DNA from: Cladocopium goreaui
Lineage: Eukaryota; Sar; Dinophyceae; Suessiales; Symbiodiniaceae
Reading direction: 5' to 3'
Assembly: GCA_947184155.2 (NCBI GenBank)
Contig: CAMXCT020001657.1
Span: 437,574-501,573, forward strand
DNA: 64,000 nucleotides
The translations under genes were made by a program, and so were the position numbers. The notes under the pieces are model-generated. The model had not been told where the DNA came from and ran no database searches. It was given only the letters and a program-made list of their open reading frames with translations. How positions within the stretch are numbered: the stretch's first letter is position 1; every line of letters begins with the position of its first letter. Below, one piece after another: positions 28,616-39,105 of this stretch.

Positions 28616-28657
28616 AAGGTGTGTCTCCAGTGCTGGGAAGTTTCGAAAATAGGATAT

Positions 28658-28753
28658 CTGGCTGGTGGTTTTAGCATTGAAACATATGAAAGTCAATGGG
28701 AAAGATCATCCCATATATATTGGAAAATAAACAATGTTTGAAACCACCAACCA
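28658..28753. mobile_element. MITE-like element, family 1, copy 3
   Basis: 96 bp bounded by CTGGCTGGTGGTTT and AAACCACCAACCAG, flanked by ATAT on both sides (possible target duplication). The internal CCCATATATATTGGAAAATAA matches the other copies. Confidence 0.72.
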
Positions 28754-28900
28754 GATATGAGATGATATGACTATAAGAAATCGATGGCCTATAGGTACAT
28801 TTTGAGACGCAACCATGAGCGGTTGAAGCTGCGAGATGCATCAGCGAATGATGGTGGTTGAGATGCCAATGAGATGACATGAAAGAACCCGTGCACAACT

Positions 28901-29400
28901 AAGTCAATGAACCAATGAACCATTGAATCGATGAATCGATGAACCAACGAATCAATGAATCAGTGAATCAATGAAGCAACGAAGCAATCACTCAATGAAT
29001 CAACCAACCTGTGAACCAATGAATCAATGAACCAACGAATCAATGAAGCAACAAAGCAATGACTCCATGAATCAGCCGACCAGTGAACCAATGAATCAAT
29101 GAACCAACGAATCAATAAATCAATGAAGCAGTGAATCAATCAATCAATGAACGTCATGAATCAATGAATCGATGAATCAGTACATCAATAAATGAATGAA
29201 GTAGCGAGTAGATGAATCAATAAATCAGCAATGATTCGGTGAATCAAGAAGCAATGAGCCGATGAATCAATGAAACGATGATTCAGTGAATCAGTGACTC
29301 AGTAAAACGGTGGTTGAGTGAACCAATGCACCGATGAATGACTGACTGAGTGAATCGATGCATCAATGAATCAGTGAATCGATGAATCACTGATTCAGGT
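28901..29400. repeat. ATGAATCA/ATGAACCA tandem repeat array
   Basis: About 500 bp of degenerate 8- and 12-bp units (AATGAATCA, GAACCAACG, AATCAGTG). Highly repetitive and noncoding. Confidence 0.85.
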
Positions 29401-30073
29401 TCAGTCAATTATATATATATACACATATATTTCCTGATTTGCATGATCAGCATGATCCATCATGATGTTGAGAATATCTGTATATATGTATGTGGCAGCT
29501 ATGATGGACCCGGGTAGCAGATTTCGCAGCCGTATTGGCTGTGAAACCCTGCGTCCTGTGCCCTTTTATTGGTTGGTCGCTGGGGATTCTTATAATATCT
29601 TATACAGCAATCGTCCCTGCATATCCAAAACATTCAACATCAAACGCGTTTTTGGAACTGGTATATAACTGTCAACATACACTTCTTTTTTTCAGTTGCT
29701 TTCATACTTGTTGGTGCATCTTTGCCCGCTTCTGGTGGTAAGCCTCCCTGAAACCATCAACCGAACATGCTCAAGTGACAGACCTCCAACCGGTCTCCAA
29801 ACTATATCTGCTATCTTAATCCCCTCTCCCTTGAAGTGATGGATTTTGAACCAGCTTGATTCATTTGTTTATCCATTTTGATCCATGTTCCACGATTCCA
29901 ACTTAGGAATCCCGAGTCTTGCCACCGAATTTCCATCATTCCATGATGGGTTTTTCAAGTTGTTAAACCGTGCTTCAACCAAACTGGTTCATAAATATTC
30001 TTATGCATAATATTCCTAAAAAAAAAGCCCATTAAACAGTCATTAAACCAGGTAGTACCATCCCCTTTTCCAA
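29401..30073. other. No gene seen
   Basis: AT-rich sequence with a short (AT)n run near 29412. I see no convincing exon, repeat or RNA gene. Confidence 0.5.
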
Positions 30074-30213
30074 TCAAAAGAGGTATTTCACATGGCTCCA
30101 GGGCCCCCCACTGGCCGCCGAGATCGCCGGCTCCGCTGCCGGGGCGCCGGGGGCACGAACCACGCGAGTTGTGGATTTGGGAGGCGCTGGCCTCGGTGGA
30201 AGAGGTTTCCATG
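30074..30213 (-). CDS. Probable C-terminal exon of an unidentified host gene, Pro/Ala-rich
   Basis: The minus-strand frame reads KPLPPRPAPPKSTTRVV, then an Ala/Pro/Gly-rich stretch and HVKYLF before a TGA at 30076-30074. The GC content is much higher than the flanking DNA, as in the terminal exon at 8356. No family recognised. An upstream exon may lie at about 32400-32525. The acceptor site was not fixed. Confidence 0.45.
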
Positions 30214-30246
30214 GGGATTTGCTGGGCACTCCATGGGGATTTTCAT

Positions 30247-30369
30247 ACAATGTGGGGCCCCCCAGTTATAAGTTGGTTTACAAGCCCCAGTAACTATAGT
30301 TATAAGTACCATAAACCATAGTTATTGGAGTTATAAACCAGCTTAGCTATCTTGGGAGCCTCACATTGT
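30247..30369. mobile_element. MITE-like element, family 2, copy 2 (inverted)
   Basis: About 123 bp, ACAATGTGGGGCCCC...TCACATTGT; it is the reverse complement of the element at 6117-6240 with few differences. It lies just upstream of the exon ending at 30074. Confidence 0.72.
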
Positions 30370-30419
30370 AATTTTCATGTACACTCTACGGTCAAAGGAC
30401 CGATCTGCAACCCGTTCAT

Positions 30420-30740
30420 CACCAGAATCGGATTTTCATGGGATTTCATGCGGAGTTTCAAGGGATTTCATGGGAATTCTCATGGGATTTAAGCATCAGC
30501 GATAGGGATTTGTAATGGGACTTCATGGGGATATGATGGCTTTGGGAACTAAACATGTCGATTTTATATGATTTTACCATGAACTATATGGTGTTTGATG
30601 AAGATTTCATTGAGATTTTTTGGGATTTAAGCACCAAAAATATGGATTGAATGTTTTATGTTTATTTAAAATGGGAAATAATGGTGTTTCAATGGATTTA
30701 AGGGGGATTTAACCATCAACATCATGGTTCATGGGACTTA
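30420..30740. repeat. Degenerate GGGATTTCATGG repeats
   Basis: Many imperfect copies of (A)TGGGATTT-CATGGG or TTAAG variants lie over about 320 bp. Low-complexity noncoding DNA. Confidence 0.6.
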
Positions 30741-32380
30741 ACGGGGGTATGATGGGATATATAACAAACTTATAATATGATTTGGTTTATGTTACCCACA
30801 TTAACTACTTCGATATATCTACAATAATCCCCACAGTTATTAAAGTTATGTTGACACACTCAACTAACTATTGGGCACCACCTTGTAACCAACAAAGTTC
30901 TGTTTTTTTGGTGGCAATGAACCATGGATATATTAGATATAAATAGATATAATGCATATATTTTTTGGGGGATACATCATACATCACCAATATTTTTTGG
31001 TGCGTCAAGTTGGTGGCTGATGGCCATCCCACATCCTGGGAATCCCACATAACCATCCCCTAAGGACTATACATAGCATCATGGTGAAGAGGGGTCATTT
31101 GCTATAGATCTACAGGATTTTCATGGGGATTCTCATTGCTATAGATCATTTGCTATATTAATTTTTCTATAGTCAGTTTAAAATGTCATGGAATTGTCTT
31201 AATTGTCTTGATTTGCTAAAGACTTTAGATCTATAGTCTATCTAAAAGGATTGAAATGGGGGTTTAGACCATCAGCAACAGGGATTCTTCACGGCATTCC
31301 ATGGGAGGTCCCCAAAAAACAACCCAGAATACAGTCTCTGCAGGGGTCATTTTCTATAGTCAGTCTACTATTAGTGTTTTTTTTACATACTAATCATTAT
31401 ATATATATAGTGGACACTATTTATTAATCCAAGGTTGGTCTACCCTATATAATATACAATAGTGCAATCTCTAGAGACTCTAGCTGCTTCGATGCCCCTG
31501 CAGGGGGAAAAGGAAGGCTGTACCCGAATTTTGAACAGTTGTCCCAAAAGCAATTCATCAACCACAAAATTTTACACATTTGCATCTTTCTTGGGGGTTC
31601 CTAGGTTTTGGGTTTCTAATGCAAGTGTGGGTTTTAATATGCTTTAATAATTTATGGCATATCAATTTGTTTTTTGGTGAGAATTTGGTATACAATAAAC
31701 ATTGGGGTAAATTCATACCACGGAATAAACTTGGATTTGGGGCATCCTTTTAATGTCTGAACATGAGCTTTCTTGAACATCCTTGAACATTATTGAACAT
31801 ATGTTTACAACATATATCTCAGGTACAAACTTATGAGAATCCTCCGGACTTGGGGGAACCCTACAAACATACACGATGAAATCAACCTAAGTTAAATCGC
31901 CAGCAGAACCACCATTCCACGACATGAAAGACCATTGATATCTGGGGTCTGAAATGGTCTGAAAATGAGGTACCTCCAACTCAAAAGGTTTCGGCAGCAT
32001 ATTTCCCATTGTTTCGTGGCCATACATTGGTGTATAACTTCTATAATATCAATCTGTTAAAATAGAAATTCATATAAATTCCCACTGGGTCAATGAACCA
32101 ACAACAATGTGGATGAAACCAACCAAAATCAAGACTTTCCCAAACATGTTGGGCACCCAAATGGACCCTCATCATTACGATATTTGACTCCAACTGGTTT
32201 TGTTTTGCTTTTTCAATGAATCTTTGTTGTGATTGACAACACCTTCATTTGCGTGTAGGATGATTTTGAGTGAACACCTCAATCTTGACGATTTCAATCG
32301 GTCTGTGGCTTGGTTGATCGCATGTTTATCGACTTAGACAAATCTTTGGGATGGGTGGCACTTCGCAATGCTTCACTATG
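30741..32380. other. No clear gene
   Basis: AT-rich DNA. A stretch around 31480-31600 could be a minus-strand exon (VVDELLLGQLFKIR), but it has no supporting neighbour. Nothing else was seen. Confidence 0.4.
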
Positions 32381-32399
32381 CTTCACTGCTCCTCATAGC

Positions 32400-32525
32400 A
32401 GATTTTCTGTCTCAGTGAACACCTGATGGCACTGAATTTCTTCCCCAACTGCCCCAACTGTTTCCCTTTTTTCGGTAAGCCACGAAGCGACCGCCAATCG
32501 GGATCCCTCCTGGAAGCCGCGTAAA
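32400..32525 (-). CDS. Possible exon of an unidentified host gene
   Basis: GC-richer minus-strand stretch with frames reading DPDWRSLRGLPKKGKQL or EGSRLAVASWLTEK, and a CTTCCAG acceptor-like site. It may belong to the gene ending at 30074. Frame unresolved. Confidence 0.3.
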
Positions 32526-32699
32526 GATGGTGATTTTCTCTAGCCTCAACTAATCCAGTTTCTTTTTCCGTCCAGATACTTTTCAGGATTTTATTTGAGA
32601 GCTGGGGACTGTGAGCGTGCGCTTTTTTAGACATTTCAAGATGCTGAGTATCTTCAAGTGTCAGTTGACACATGCCTCGAAGCCAAAACCCTCATATTG

Positions 32700-35430
32700 A
32701 CGAGATGTCCATCAAATGTATGACTAAAAAATAACGTTAAAGATGGTTGAAAACAAAACACAACTAGTTCTTCACATGCGCAAGCAACACAATACATAAT
32801 TGGTGACAGAACTGCACAGATAAAGACCCTCGTGAGATGAGATTACCGAGATAAATTTATTGTTCAGAAGTTCAGATCCTTACTTCTTCTGCTTCATGCA
32901 CTTCTTCTTCTTCTTCATGGCCACTTGCTCAAAACACAATTTCTGCAGAATATGCTAGATGACTCAAATAATTACAACATCGCCATACCTGTCAACAAAT
33001 GCAGTATTCAAAACAAACATACCCTTCTGAATAAGAGTAATCTTCCTTTGGGGAAATGCCGTGTGTTTTTTCAGGGGCAATATCCAAACAAAATATGAAG
33101 TATTCCTTGAAAAGTTGCGCTATGCCCTTTGAAGGAGTGCAGTGTGCATTTCCAGATATCTAACCCTCCTTTCAAAGGAGCAGTACCCCTTCTAGAAAAG
33201 TCAATATTTCTGCATAATATATGCAGTATTATTGACATAGAGCATCCCTTTCAAAAGTGTAACATGTTTGAAACTGTGAGCACTATTAAAGAATGCTCTT
33301 TCGCTTCTTACCACTGAACAACAGAATATTGTCCTGTATGGCAAAAAAAACTTGTGAAGAAGCAGCATTCTGGGAAAACTGGATTACTTTTGTTTGAAAT
33401 GTGTACTCTTCCCCTTGGTCGATCAGTCCAGCCTTCATTTAGACAACTCTCACTTAAAGAAATGTTTTCAATACAATCCAACAATAATGTTTTCGCTTAA
33501 GCAAATATCTCACTCATATCAAGGGGGTTTGTGCACAAATTCAACAACAAATTCTTCAAGGACGACCATACTCTTTCAACAGAGTGCTACATGCACACAA
33601 TATACAATATGTTCAAACAATGTTTGATTGTCTTAAGATTTAAAGATGCACATTCTTCAAATTACAAGATTTTTCAAGAGGAGAGCTGCCAACACCAAAT
33701 GGTGTTATTCCCAAAATATGGTTCGTTGTCTTGGAAGAATATCAAATTATGCATTCAGAAAAATGGCGCGCAATTGTGAAGGACATAGTTTACGTGCTTA
33801 CATGTACCATGCGGTCTCCATTTAAGAAAATATATTGTGGAAAGAACATTACATGTGCAAGAGGGTTCATTTTTGACATAGAATTAGACTAAGACATGAC
33901 CTACTTCAATGGGATGCTCTCCATTTTAAAAGAAATGCGCTTGTTGAAGGGAACACTCACTTCAAAGAGATGCATCACTCCTTTTCAAGGGAATCATAGG
34001 GAATCCTTCAAAGTGTTTGAATATGTGTTAACTCAAGGGTTTGAACCAACAATGTCAATATATGTCAATATCAAAATCAATTCTACACATTCATTGGCTG
34101 CCTATGTTTTTGCATTTGTTCAACACAGTTTTGAAAAATTATATAAACATACAAAATTGCCTAATCTGTGTCCCAAGCCCCCCAAGCTTCCTCCAGTGAT
34201 ACCTGCATTTTGCCATTGTTTTTTTTTACATGGTTTTCTAATGGAACCACAGGCCCAAAGCAACCAATAAAATCTACCAAAAGCAAGTTTGCAACCCCTA
34301 AAGTGGGAGAACTGGCAAAGAGCGAGGTCTAGGTCCTTCACTTTTGTGTTGCTTTGCCAACCCTTCAAAAAACCAACAACGAACCAGAAAACCAAGAAAC
34401 CAAGAGGCCCAAAAAAAAAACCAAAAAAACAAGAAACCAAAAAAACAAAAAAAACAAAAAACAAATCCCAACCCCAAGGAACCCAATCTTTGTTACTTTC
34501 ATGAGTCGTTTTTTTCCCCCCATTTTCCTTTCCGCTTTGCAGCAGATTGGCATAGGCCAACAGACATGCAGCAGATAAATAATTGTTTTTCTAGATAATT
34601 TGAGAACGGCTATTGCAAAATATTGCAAATTTGTGCACGCTGGTGGTGCCCTGTTCTGTTTTATTTTCGGGATACATGCCTGCATAGCTGGAGATGCTAA
34701 TAAGATGAGCGTTTCGCTTTTTTAATTGTTTTTAATATTATACAATACTGAACAACGTGAACCGAATGCGGAAGCAAATAGCCTTACGATGTGATAAGAT
34801 GACATGACCAAGGATGTGGCAAATACAGCCAACAAATTGCTTGATAACACAAACACGTCATAGCATTTTATAGCTACTACTTGTACTCCATTTCCCGGGA
34901 AATGGAGTTAGCATGGCTCAAATGGTCAGAATTTATGACCTTGAAGAAGCGGTTCACAAGATATATTCTTGGGGGAAAATTATTTTCCTCCATGCACCCC
35001 AACAAAAAATACCAATACTTAAATAACAAATAAGCTGATAATCAAACCAATCATTGTCATTGAATATCGATTGATTCTTAATGGTTGGCTTGAATTAACC
35101 ATCACTGATTGTCAAGTGTGAATAACAAACCAAGGTGGTGTCCTGACGATAGCGTTCAGTTGGTGCAAATAACTCCAATGACTAGGACTTATGGTATATA
35201 TATATATACATATGTATAATTATATATATATATATCGAACGAGTTTCTGGTTTTCATGGGTTTATTTCACAAATTTTAAACCAATTGTAACCGTGGGGCA
35301 CCGGGCACCACACTGTTGCTGGCTAAAAACTTTTTGGCAAAACTTGGCAAGGGCTTGTCCTATCCCAAACTGGGCAATCTCGTGATTTTGTGGACAGCAA
35401 ATAACAAACCACTAGTCCAGCCACCAATTA
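32700..35430. other. Noncoding DNA, low-complexity tracts
   Basis: Between 33000 and 34000 short AAAGGAGTGCAGT-like motifs recur loosely. 34370-34475 is an A-rich AAACC/AAAACAA tract. 35190-35240 is (AT)n. ORFs here are low-complexity (Lys/Asn/Phe) and not credible. Confidence 0.5.
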
Positions 35431-35435
35431 CCAAC

Positions 35436-35605
35436 AATTGGTTATACTATGTTATACTGTTGGTTTCTTTTAGTCATGGGTAATAACATGTAAGAACCAA
35501 TAATATCCAATAATCAATTCAATTGGTTATGCTATGATAATACTGTTGGTTTGTTTTAGTCATGGCTAATAACATGTAATAACCAATAGTTACCAACACA
35601 ACCCA
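35436..35605. repeat. Two tandem copies of an ~85-bp unit
   Basis: 35436-35520 and 35521-35605 both read AATTGGTTAT-CTAT, then TACTGTTGGTTT, TTTTAGTCATGG, TAATAACATGTAA and AACCAATA, with several differences. The second copy abuts a terminal exon. Confidence 0.75.
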
Positions 35606-36306
35606 GTGGTCACTGCAGTGGCCTCGTCTTCCGGCACGATGTCAGGCGTGAAGAGCTGCTCTTCGCTGAAGACATTCTCATGAACGTCCGCTGCCTCGGT
35701 GTCGGAAAAACCGGGTTGTGGGTAACAGGGGTCAAACGTGGCTTTGGATCCGGTTTGTTATTTGGGTATGGATCAATACCTATGAAAATACCATTTTTAG
35801 GGGGATGAACATCCAGCTAAACCAGCTATTTTTTGATGTGAACTACAGGGGTACAAGGTTTTGACACACTGCCATTTGTATCCTTTTTGTCACATTGGCC
35901 ATAGATCAGTCTAATTATCTCAATGTTCCAATGATATTTTCTAGGTTTCAAAAGCATTTACTTTCTGGTAAACTAACATAGCTATTGAAAATGGTCATTT
36001 ATAGGAGATTTTCCCATTAAAAATGGTGATTTTCCATAGTTCTTTTCAATGTCCAATGATATGTTCTAGGTTTCAAACGCATTTAACACTTATAGATCAT
36101 TAGCATTTATGCTTAGACATTATTGACTAATTAGCACTTATATATACAATTCTTTCAAACGCATTTGTAGATCTGTCTGAATTTGACACACTTTGGAAAG
36201 ACCTGACCATGGAATGTGCGATTTCATGAAGGGCTAACCTCACGTTGAAGACGGGCCGCTCCATTGTTATCACCATTGGGCCAACTTGCGACACGAACAT
36301 AGCATG
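35590..36306 (-). CDS. Last two visible exons of an unidentified host gene
   Basis: Exon 36306-36244 (AAG acceptor, GTGAGG donor) reads MFVSQVGPMVITMERPVFN. Exon ~35735-35590 reads an acidic tail with DVHENVFSEEQLFTPDIV and ends at TAA 35592-35590. The GPMVITMER segment is loosely like the pre-S1/S5-type segments of TRP-like channels, but that is a weak resemblance. A family-3 MITE remnant lies in the intron. Upstream exons would lie beyond the tyrosine-recombinase element inserted at 36476. Confidence 0.45.
35961..36041. mobile_element. MITE-like element, family 3, truncated copy
   Basis: TTTCTGGTAAACTAACATAG ... CCATAGTT matches the left end and body of the 11918 element; the right inverted repeat is missing. 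Confidence 0.65.
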
Positions 36307-36475
36307 CTTGCAGGTGGGTGACTATAGGGATGAAAGTCAATGGGGATGTTCTGGAGGAACTCTTGGTTGATCAATCTGATCACCCCAACAAAAATCACAA
36401 GATAAGTGTTTGTATTGTTTGTGTAAAGAATGGGAACGCCCCGAAATTCCAATGTTTTATCGTATTGTCCCTATT

Positions 36476-36607
36476 AACAACTCCGGCAGCAAACCAATCT
36501 CCAATACCTTTTCAGATGGTGGAGCCTGAGTCTGTGCCAGCTTGGTTGCCTTCTGCTTTGCAACCAGCTGGGGTTGTTGGATACTTGATCGCATCCATCT
36601 TACCTCA
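36476..36607 (-). repeat. Split direct repeat A, outer copy
   Basis: 132 bp from AACAACTCCGGCAGC to CATCTTACCTCA; same as 36761-36892. It forms the 3' terminus of the element. Confidence 0.92.
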
Positions 36608-36630
36608 CCACATTGGGTGGGTGGGAGTGG

Positions 36631-36760
36631 TTCAAAAATTGGTGGGGGAATCTCACCACCAGCTTGAGCCAAAATGGCACAAGTGATGAGATTCCACCCA
36701 CCATCCCCTGTGCTACCTGCTTTGTTCGGCAGGAAATTCCGGAACTACATTTCCTTTTCC
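36631..36760 (-). repeat. Split direct repeat B, inner copy
   Basis: 130 bp from TTCAAAAATTGGTGGG to CATTTCCTTTTCC; same as 44106-44235. A 23-bp unique spacer separates it from the outer A copy, while the inner A copy follows directly. Confidence 0.92.
36663..36678 (-). other. Spliced-leader-like 16-mer in inner repeat B
   Basis: Minus strand GCCATTTTGGCTCAAG equals the last 16 nt of the conserved dinoflagellate spliced leader. It is a copy of the one at 44138-44153. Confidence 0.6.
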
Positions 36761-36892
36761 AACAACTCCGGCAGCAAACCAATCTCCAATACCTTTTCAG
36801 ATGGTGGAGCCTGAGTCTGTGCCAGCTTGGTTGCCTTCTGCTTTGCAACCAGCTGGGGTTGTTGGATACTTGATCGCATCCATCTTACCTCA
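36761..36892 (-). repeat. Split direct repeat A, inner copy
   Basis: 132 bp, same as 36476-36607. The last 8 bp of the recombinase ORF, with its TAA, run into it. Confidence 0.92.
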
Positions 36893-38324
36893 TTTGCAAT
36901 TGCGCGATCTCGGTGCACTTCTTGCAAACCTTCCCGCCATCCTCTGACCAGACGAACATGTAGTCAGCCTTGTGGTAGTGCCAGCCGCACAAGGTTTTCC
37001 AAGCGAGTGGCGGGGTGCAGCTCGTCATGTTCCAATTGTGGTGGATGATCCTGCTGTTCAAGGCTTGGATGTAGGGCGGCAGTTTCCCATTGTTCCTGTC
37101 GCTCCTCTTTTTCAGGGATTCGACTTCGAAATCCATGGCCTTGAGGGCACGTTCCTGGTGTTCCCTCGCCAACATCAGCTCGGCCAGGAGATAGTCGCGG
37201 ACCTCTTCCACATCTTTGGCTCTGTAGAAGACTGGCCCACCGTCGTTGTCCTTCGTGCCGTAGAGGTCAGAGATGAAAGCCCTGTTGGTGTTGACGGGGA
37301 GGGACTCAAGGGCCTCTGCCGCGTACTGGTAAATCACGTCGGACTTCCAGCGGCCCAAATAGGCTACTTGGGGGATGGCCCAACCGTGCCTGATGTACCT
37401 CAGTGCCCCCGTTCGCCTGGTGGAATGGCCTGATGTCTCGCTGCCGTAAAGCTTCTGCCATTCCTTCACCAACTGCGACTTCTTGGCTCTTTTCCCTTTC
37501 GACGTGACCGAAGCATAGTGAAGGTTCCTGTCCTCCATGCCAAAGACCAACATCGCCGAGATTCTTAAGGGGCAGCCTGTTGCACATTCTTTTCCCTCGC
37601 ACAGGCACTGCAACATCCTCGTCATTGACTGGGCCTCCTGGTCCGTCTTCGATACCGGGATGGTTAGGACCACCCTCCGGTGCTCAACGTCCACTTTCAG
37701 ATGGCCCTTCGTCACGTGGGACAACTCGATCTCGCGCAGCATCCAAATGACTCCAAACTCAAACAGTTCCCGGGCTAACGGGACCACCTTCGGTTTCTTG
37801 TTGGTCACTGCCGGAACGAAAACCTTCCCTGTCTCCATCACCGCCACCTCTTTAGCTTTCTTGGCTGGACCCAGGGCTCTCGTTGTCGATCTCTTGCACA
37901 GCTTCAGGGCTCTTTCCATTTGGTCGGTCCACTGGTGCCCTTCTTCAATCACCATGATCTTGTACTCCCCGAGGTATTGCGGGGCTGCCCTGTAGTGAGC
38001 TTGTTTGAGGACTGCCGCAAGTACCTTCAGCTTGTCCGTGGTGGGCGGCCCGGGAGGTTCATTCCTTGCTTCCTTGATGATCTTCGTCACCGTCGCCCTC
38101 ACCGCTTTCTTTGCTGCCCGGGACGACTTTGCGTTGAAGCCTTCCTCCAGCTCGGTGATGGCTTTCCTGTTTCTGCTGGCCCTCCTCGCCAGTTCCAGGA
38201 CATTGGACGCCTTCCTCTTCCGCGTGTTGTGCGATGCTGCTCCTCCATCCAGGTTGAGCTTGGGCATCTCCGTTCTATCCGCCGGGTCCTCCTTTGCCTT
38301 CACATGTTCTACACTGACTTGCAT
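36885..38324 (-). CDS. Tyrosine recombinase of the split-repeat retrotransposon
   Basis: 479 aa. Tyrosine recombinases cut and rejoin DNA through a covalent 3'-phosphotyrosine and here would integrate the circular cDNA. Visible catalytic blocks are MLREIEL (Arg I), a beta-hairpin SKTD (Lys), GHSTRRTGAL (His-x-x-Arg) and YLGRWKSDVIYQYA, with Trp/His-position GRW and the likely nucleophile Tyr at the end. A Cys-containing insert (CLCEGKECATGC) lies between the first Arg and HxxR. The N-terminal 150 residues are Lys/Arg-rich. The start at 38324 overlaps the end of the preceding small ORF by 16 nt; the ORF ends in repeat A. The full catalytic set suggests it could be active. Confidence 0.88.
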   Translation of the reverse strand: MQVSVEHVKAKEDPADRTEMPKLNLDGGAASHNTRKRKASNVLELARRASRNRKAITELEEGFNAKSSRAAKKAVRATVTKIIKEARNEPPGPPTTDKLKVLAAVLKQAHYRAAPQYLGEYKIMVIEEGHQWTDQMERALKLCKRSTTRALGPAKKAKEVAVMETGKVFVPAVTNKKPKVVPLARELFEFGVIWMLREIELSHVTKGHLKVDVEHRRVVLTIPVSKTDQEAQSMTRMLQCLCEGKECATGCPLRISAMLVFGMEDRNLHYASVTSKGKRAKKSQLVKEWQKLYGSETSGHSTRRTGALRYIRHGWAIPQVAYLGRWKSDVIYQYAAEALESLPVNTNRAFISDLYGTKDNDGGPVFYRAKDVEEVRDYLLAELMLAREHQERALKAMDFEVESLKKRSDRNNGKLPPYIQALNSRIIHHNWNMTSCTPPLAWKTLCGWHYHKADYMFVWSEDGGKVCKKCTEIAQLQMR

Positions 38325-38818
38325 GTGTCCGAGGCGATGCGTAGTACCCTGCTGAGTGCAGGGGTTGACCCAAAGAGTCCATTTGCGTTGTTGGACATCT
38401 GCTTTGGGCTTGTTCTGTCTCCTTGACTGGGTGCCATCGTGCCGTACTCGCCCTCAGCGGTAGGAGGTTCCCTGCTGACCAGGGTAGTTCTTTCAAGTTT
38501 CCAAAACTCCGGCCCTAGTGCTTCGTTTGGTGTGGTTCCCCATGTTCCTTGGTATGGGTCTCTATTGAAGACCCCTCCCATGGAAATCTCAGGGCATGCC
38601 ACTATGTCACCTTCGTTGCCGCGTTCTCGACGACCTCGGCCCAAAGTCTCACCCATGGTCAGCCTCTGCGGTTTGCCCCTCCCTGCGGGGTTCTGCGGTT
38701 CACCAATCCTGATAGACCCCTGCTCGTCCTCATTTCCGCATTGTCCTGCCTCTGATGACGTTGTCGCGGAACTTCTGAGAAGTCTTGAGATCGATGTCCC
38801 GGGTGCATTTCCTGCCAC
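38309..38818 (-). CDS. Small ORF of unknown function before the recombinase
   Basis: 169 aa from the ATG at 38818 (MAGNAPGTSISRLLRSS). Rich in Gly/Arg/Glu/Thr, with no recognisable domain; it overlaps the recombinase start (ATGCAAGTCAGTGTAG shared in two frames). Either a real small protein, perhaps Gag-related, or the decayed N-terminus of the recombinase ORF in another frame. Confidence 0.45.
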   Translation of the reverse strand: MAGNAPGTSISRLLRSSATTSSEAGQCGNEDEQGSIRIGEPQNPAGRGKPQRLTMGETLGRGRRERGNEGDIVACPEISMGGVFNRDPYQGTWGTTPNEALGPEFWKLERTTLVSREPPTAEGEYGTMAPSQGDRTSPKQMSNNANGLFGSTPALSRVLRIASDTCKSV

Positions 38819-39105
38819 ACGCCCACACGCGGCCAGCTTCGACCCGATTGCACGGGGTGAAAGGGCAAATTGGGACTCGCCTGCAGCAGCGATGACAGGC
38901 CCAAACCAAGGCTATCCCGTGGCAGACGACGCCTGTCAGAGCCATCCATTGGATGAAAAGGCCCAGGGGTGTGTCGGGGGACATTTTGAGCCCAAAAGTG
39001 ACCTACGAAGCCGGGTCATCGCCTGAAACATGTTTCAAACATCACCTCAGCAAGCAAAGTAAATGTTCCTTCAACCCTCCAACATCTGCGACGCAGCCGA
39101 TTTCT

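Noticed and set aside
28901-29400. CRISPR-like array
   Set aside because: The units are short, contiguous and degenerate with no spacers of constant length; it is a eukaryotic satellite.
34120-34685. Lys/Asn- and Phe/Leu-rich ORFs on both strands
   Set aside because: They are translations of an A-rich tract (AAACCAAAAAA) and its complement.
36600-36927. Short ORFs over the A and B repeats with near-identical N-termini
   Set aside because: They are translations of the terminal repeats, seen twice because of the duplication.
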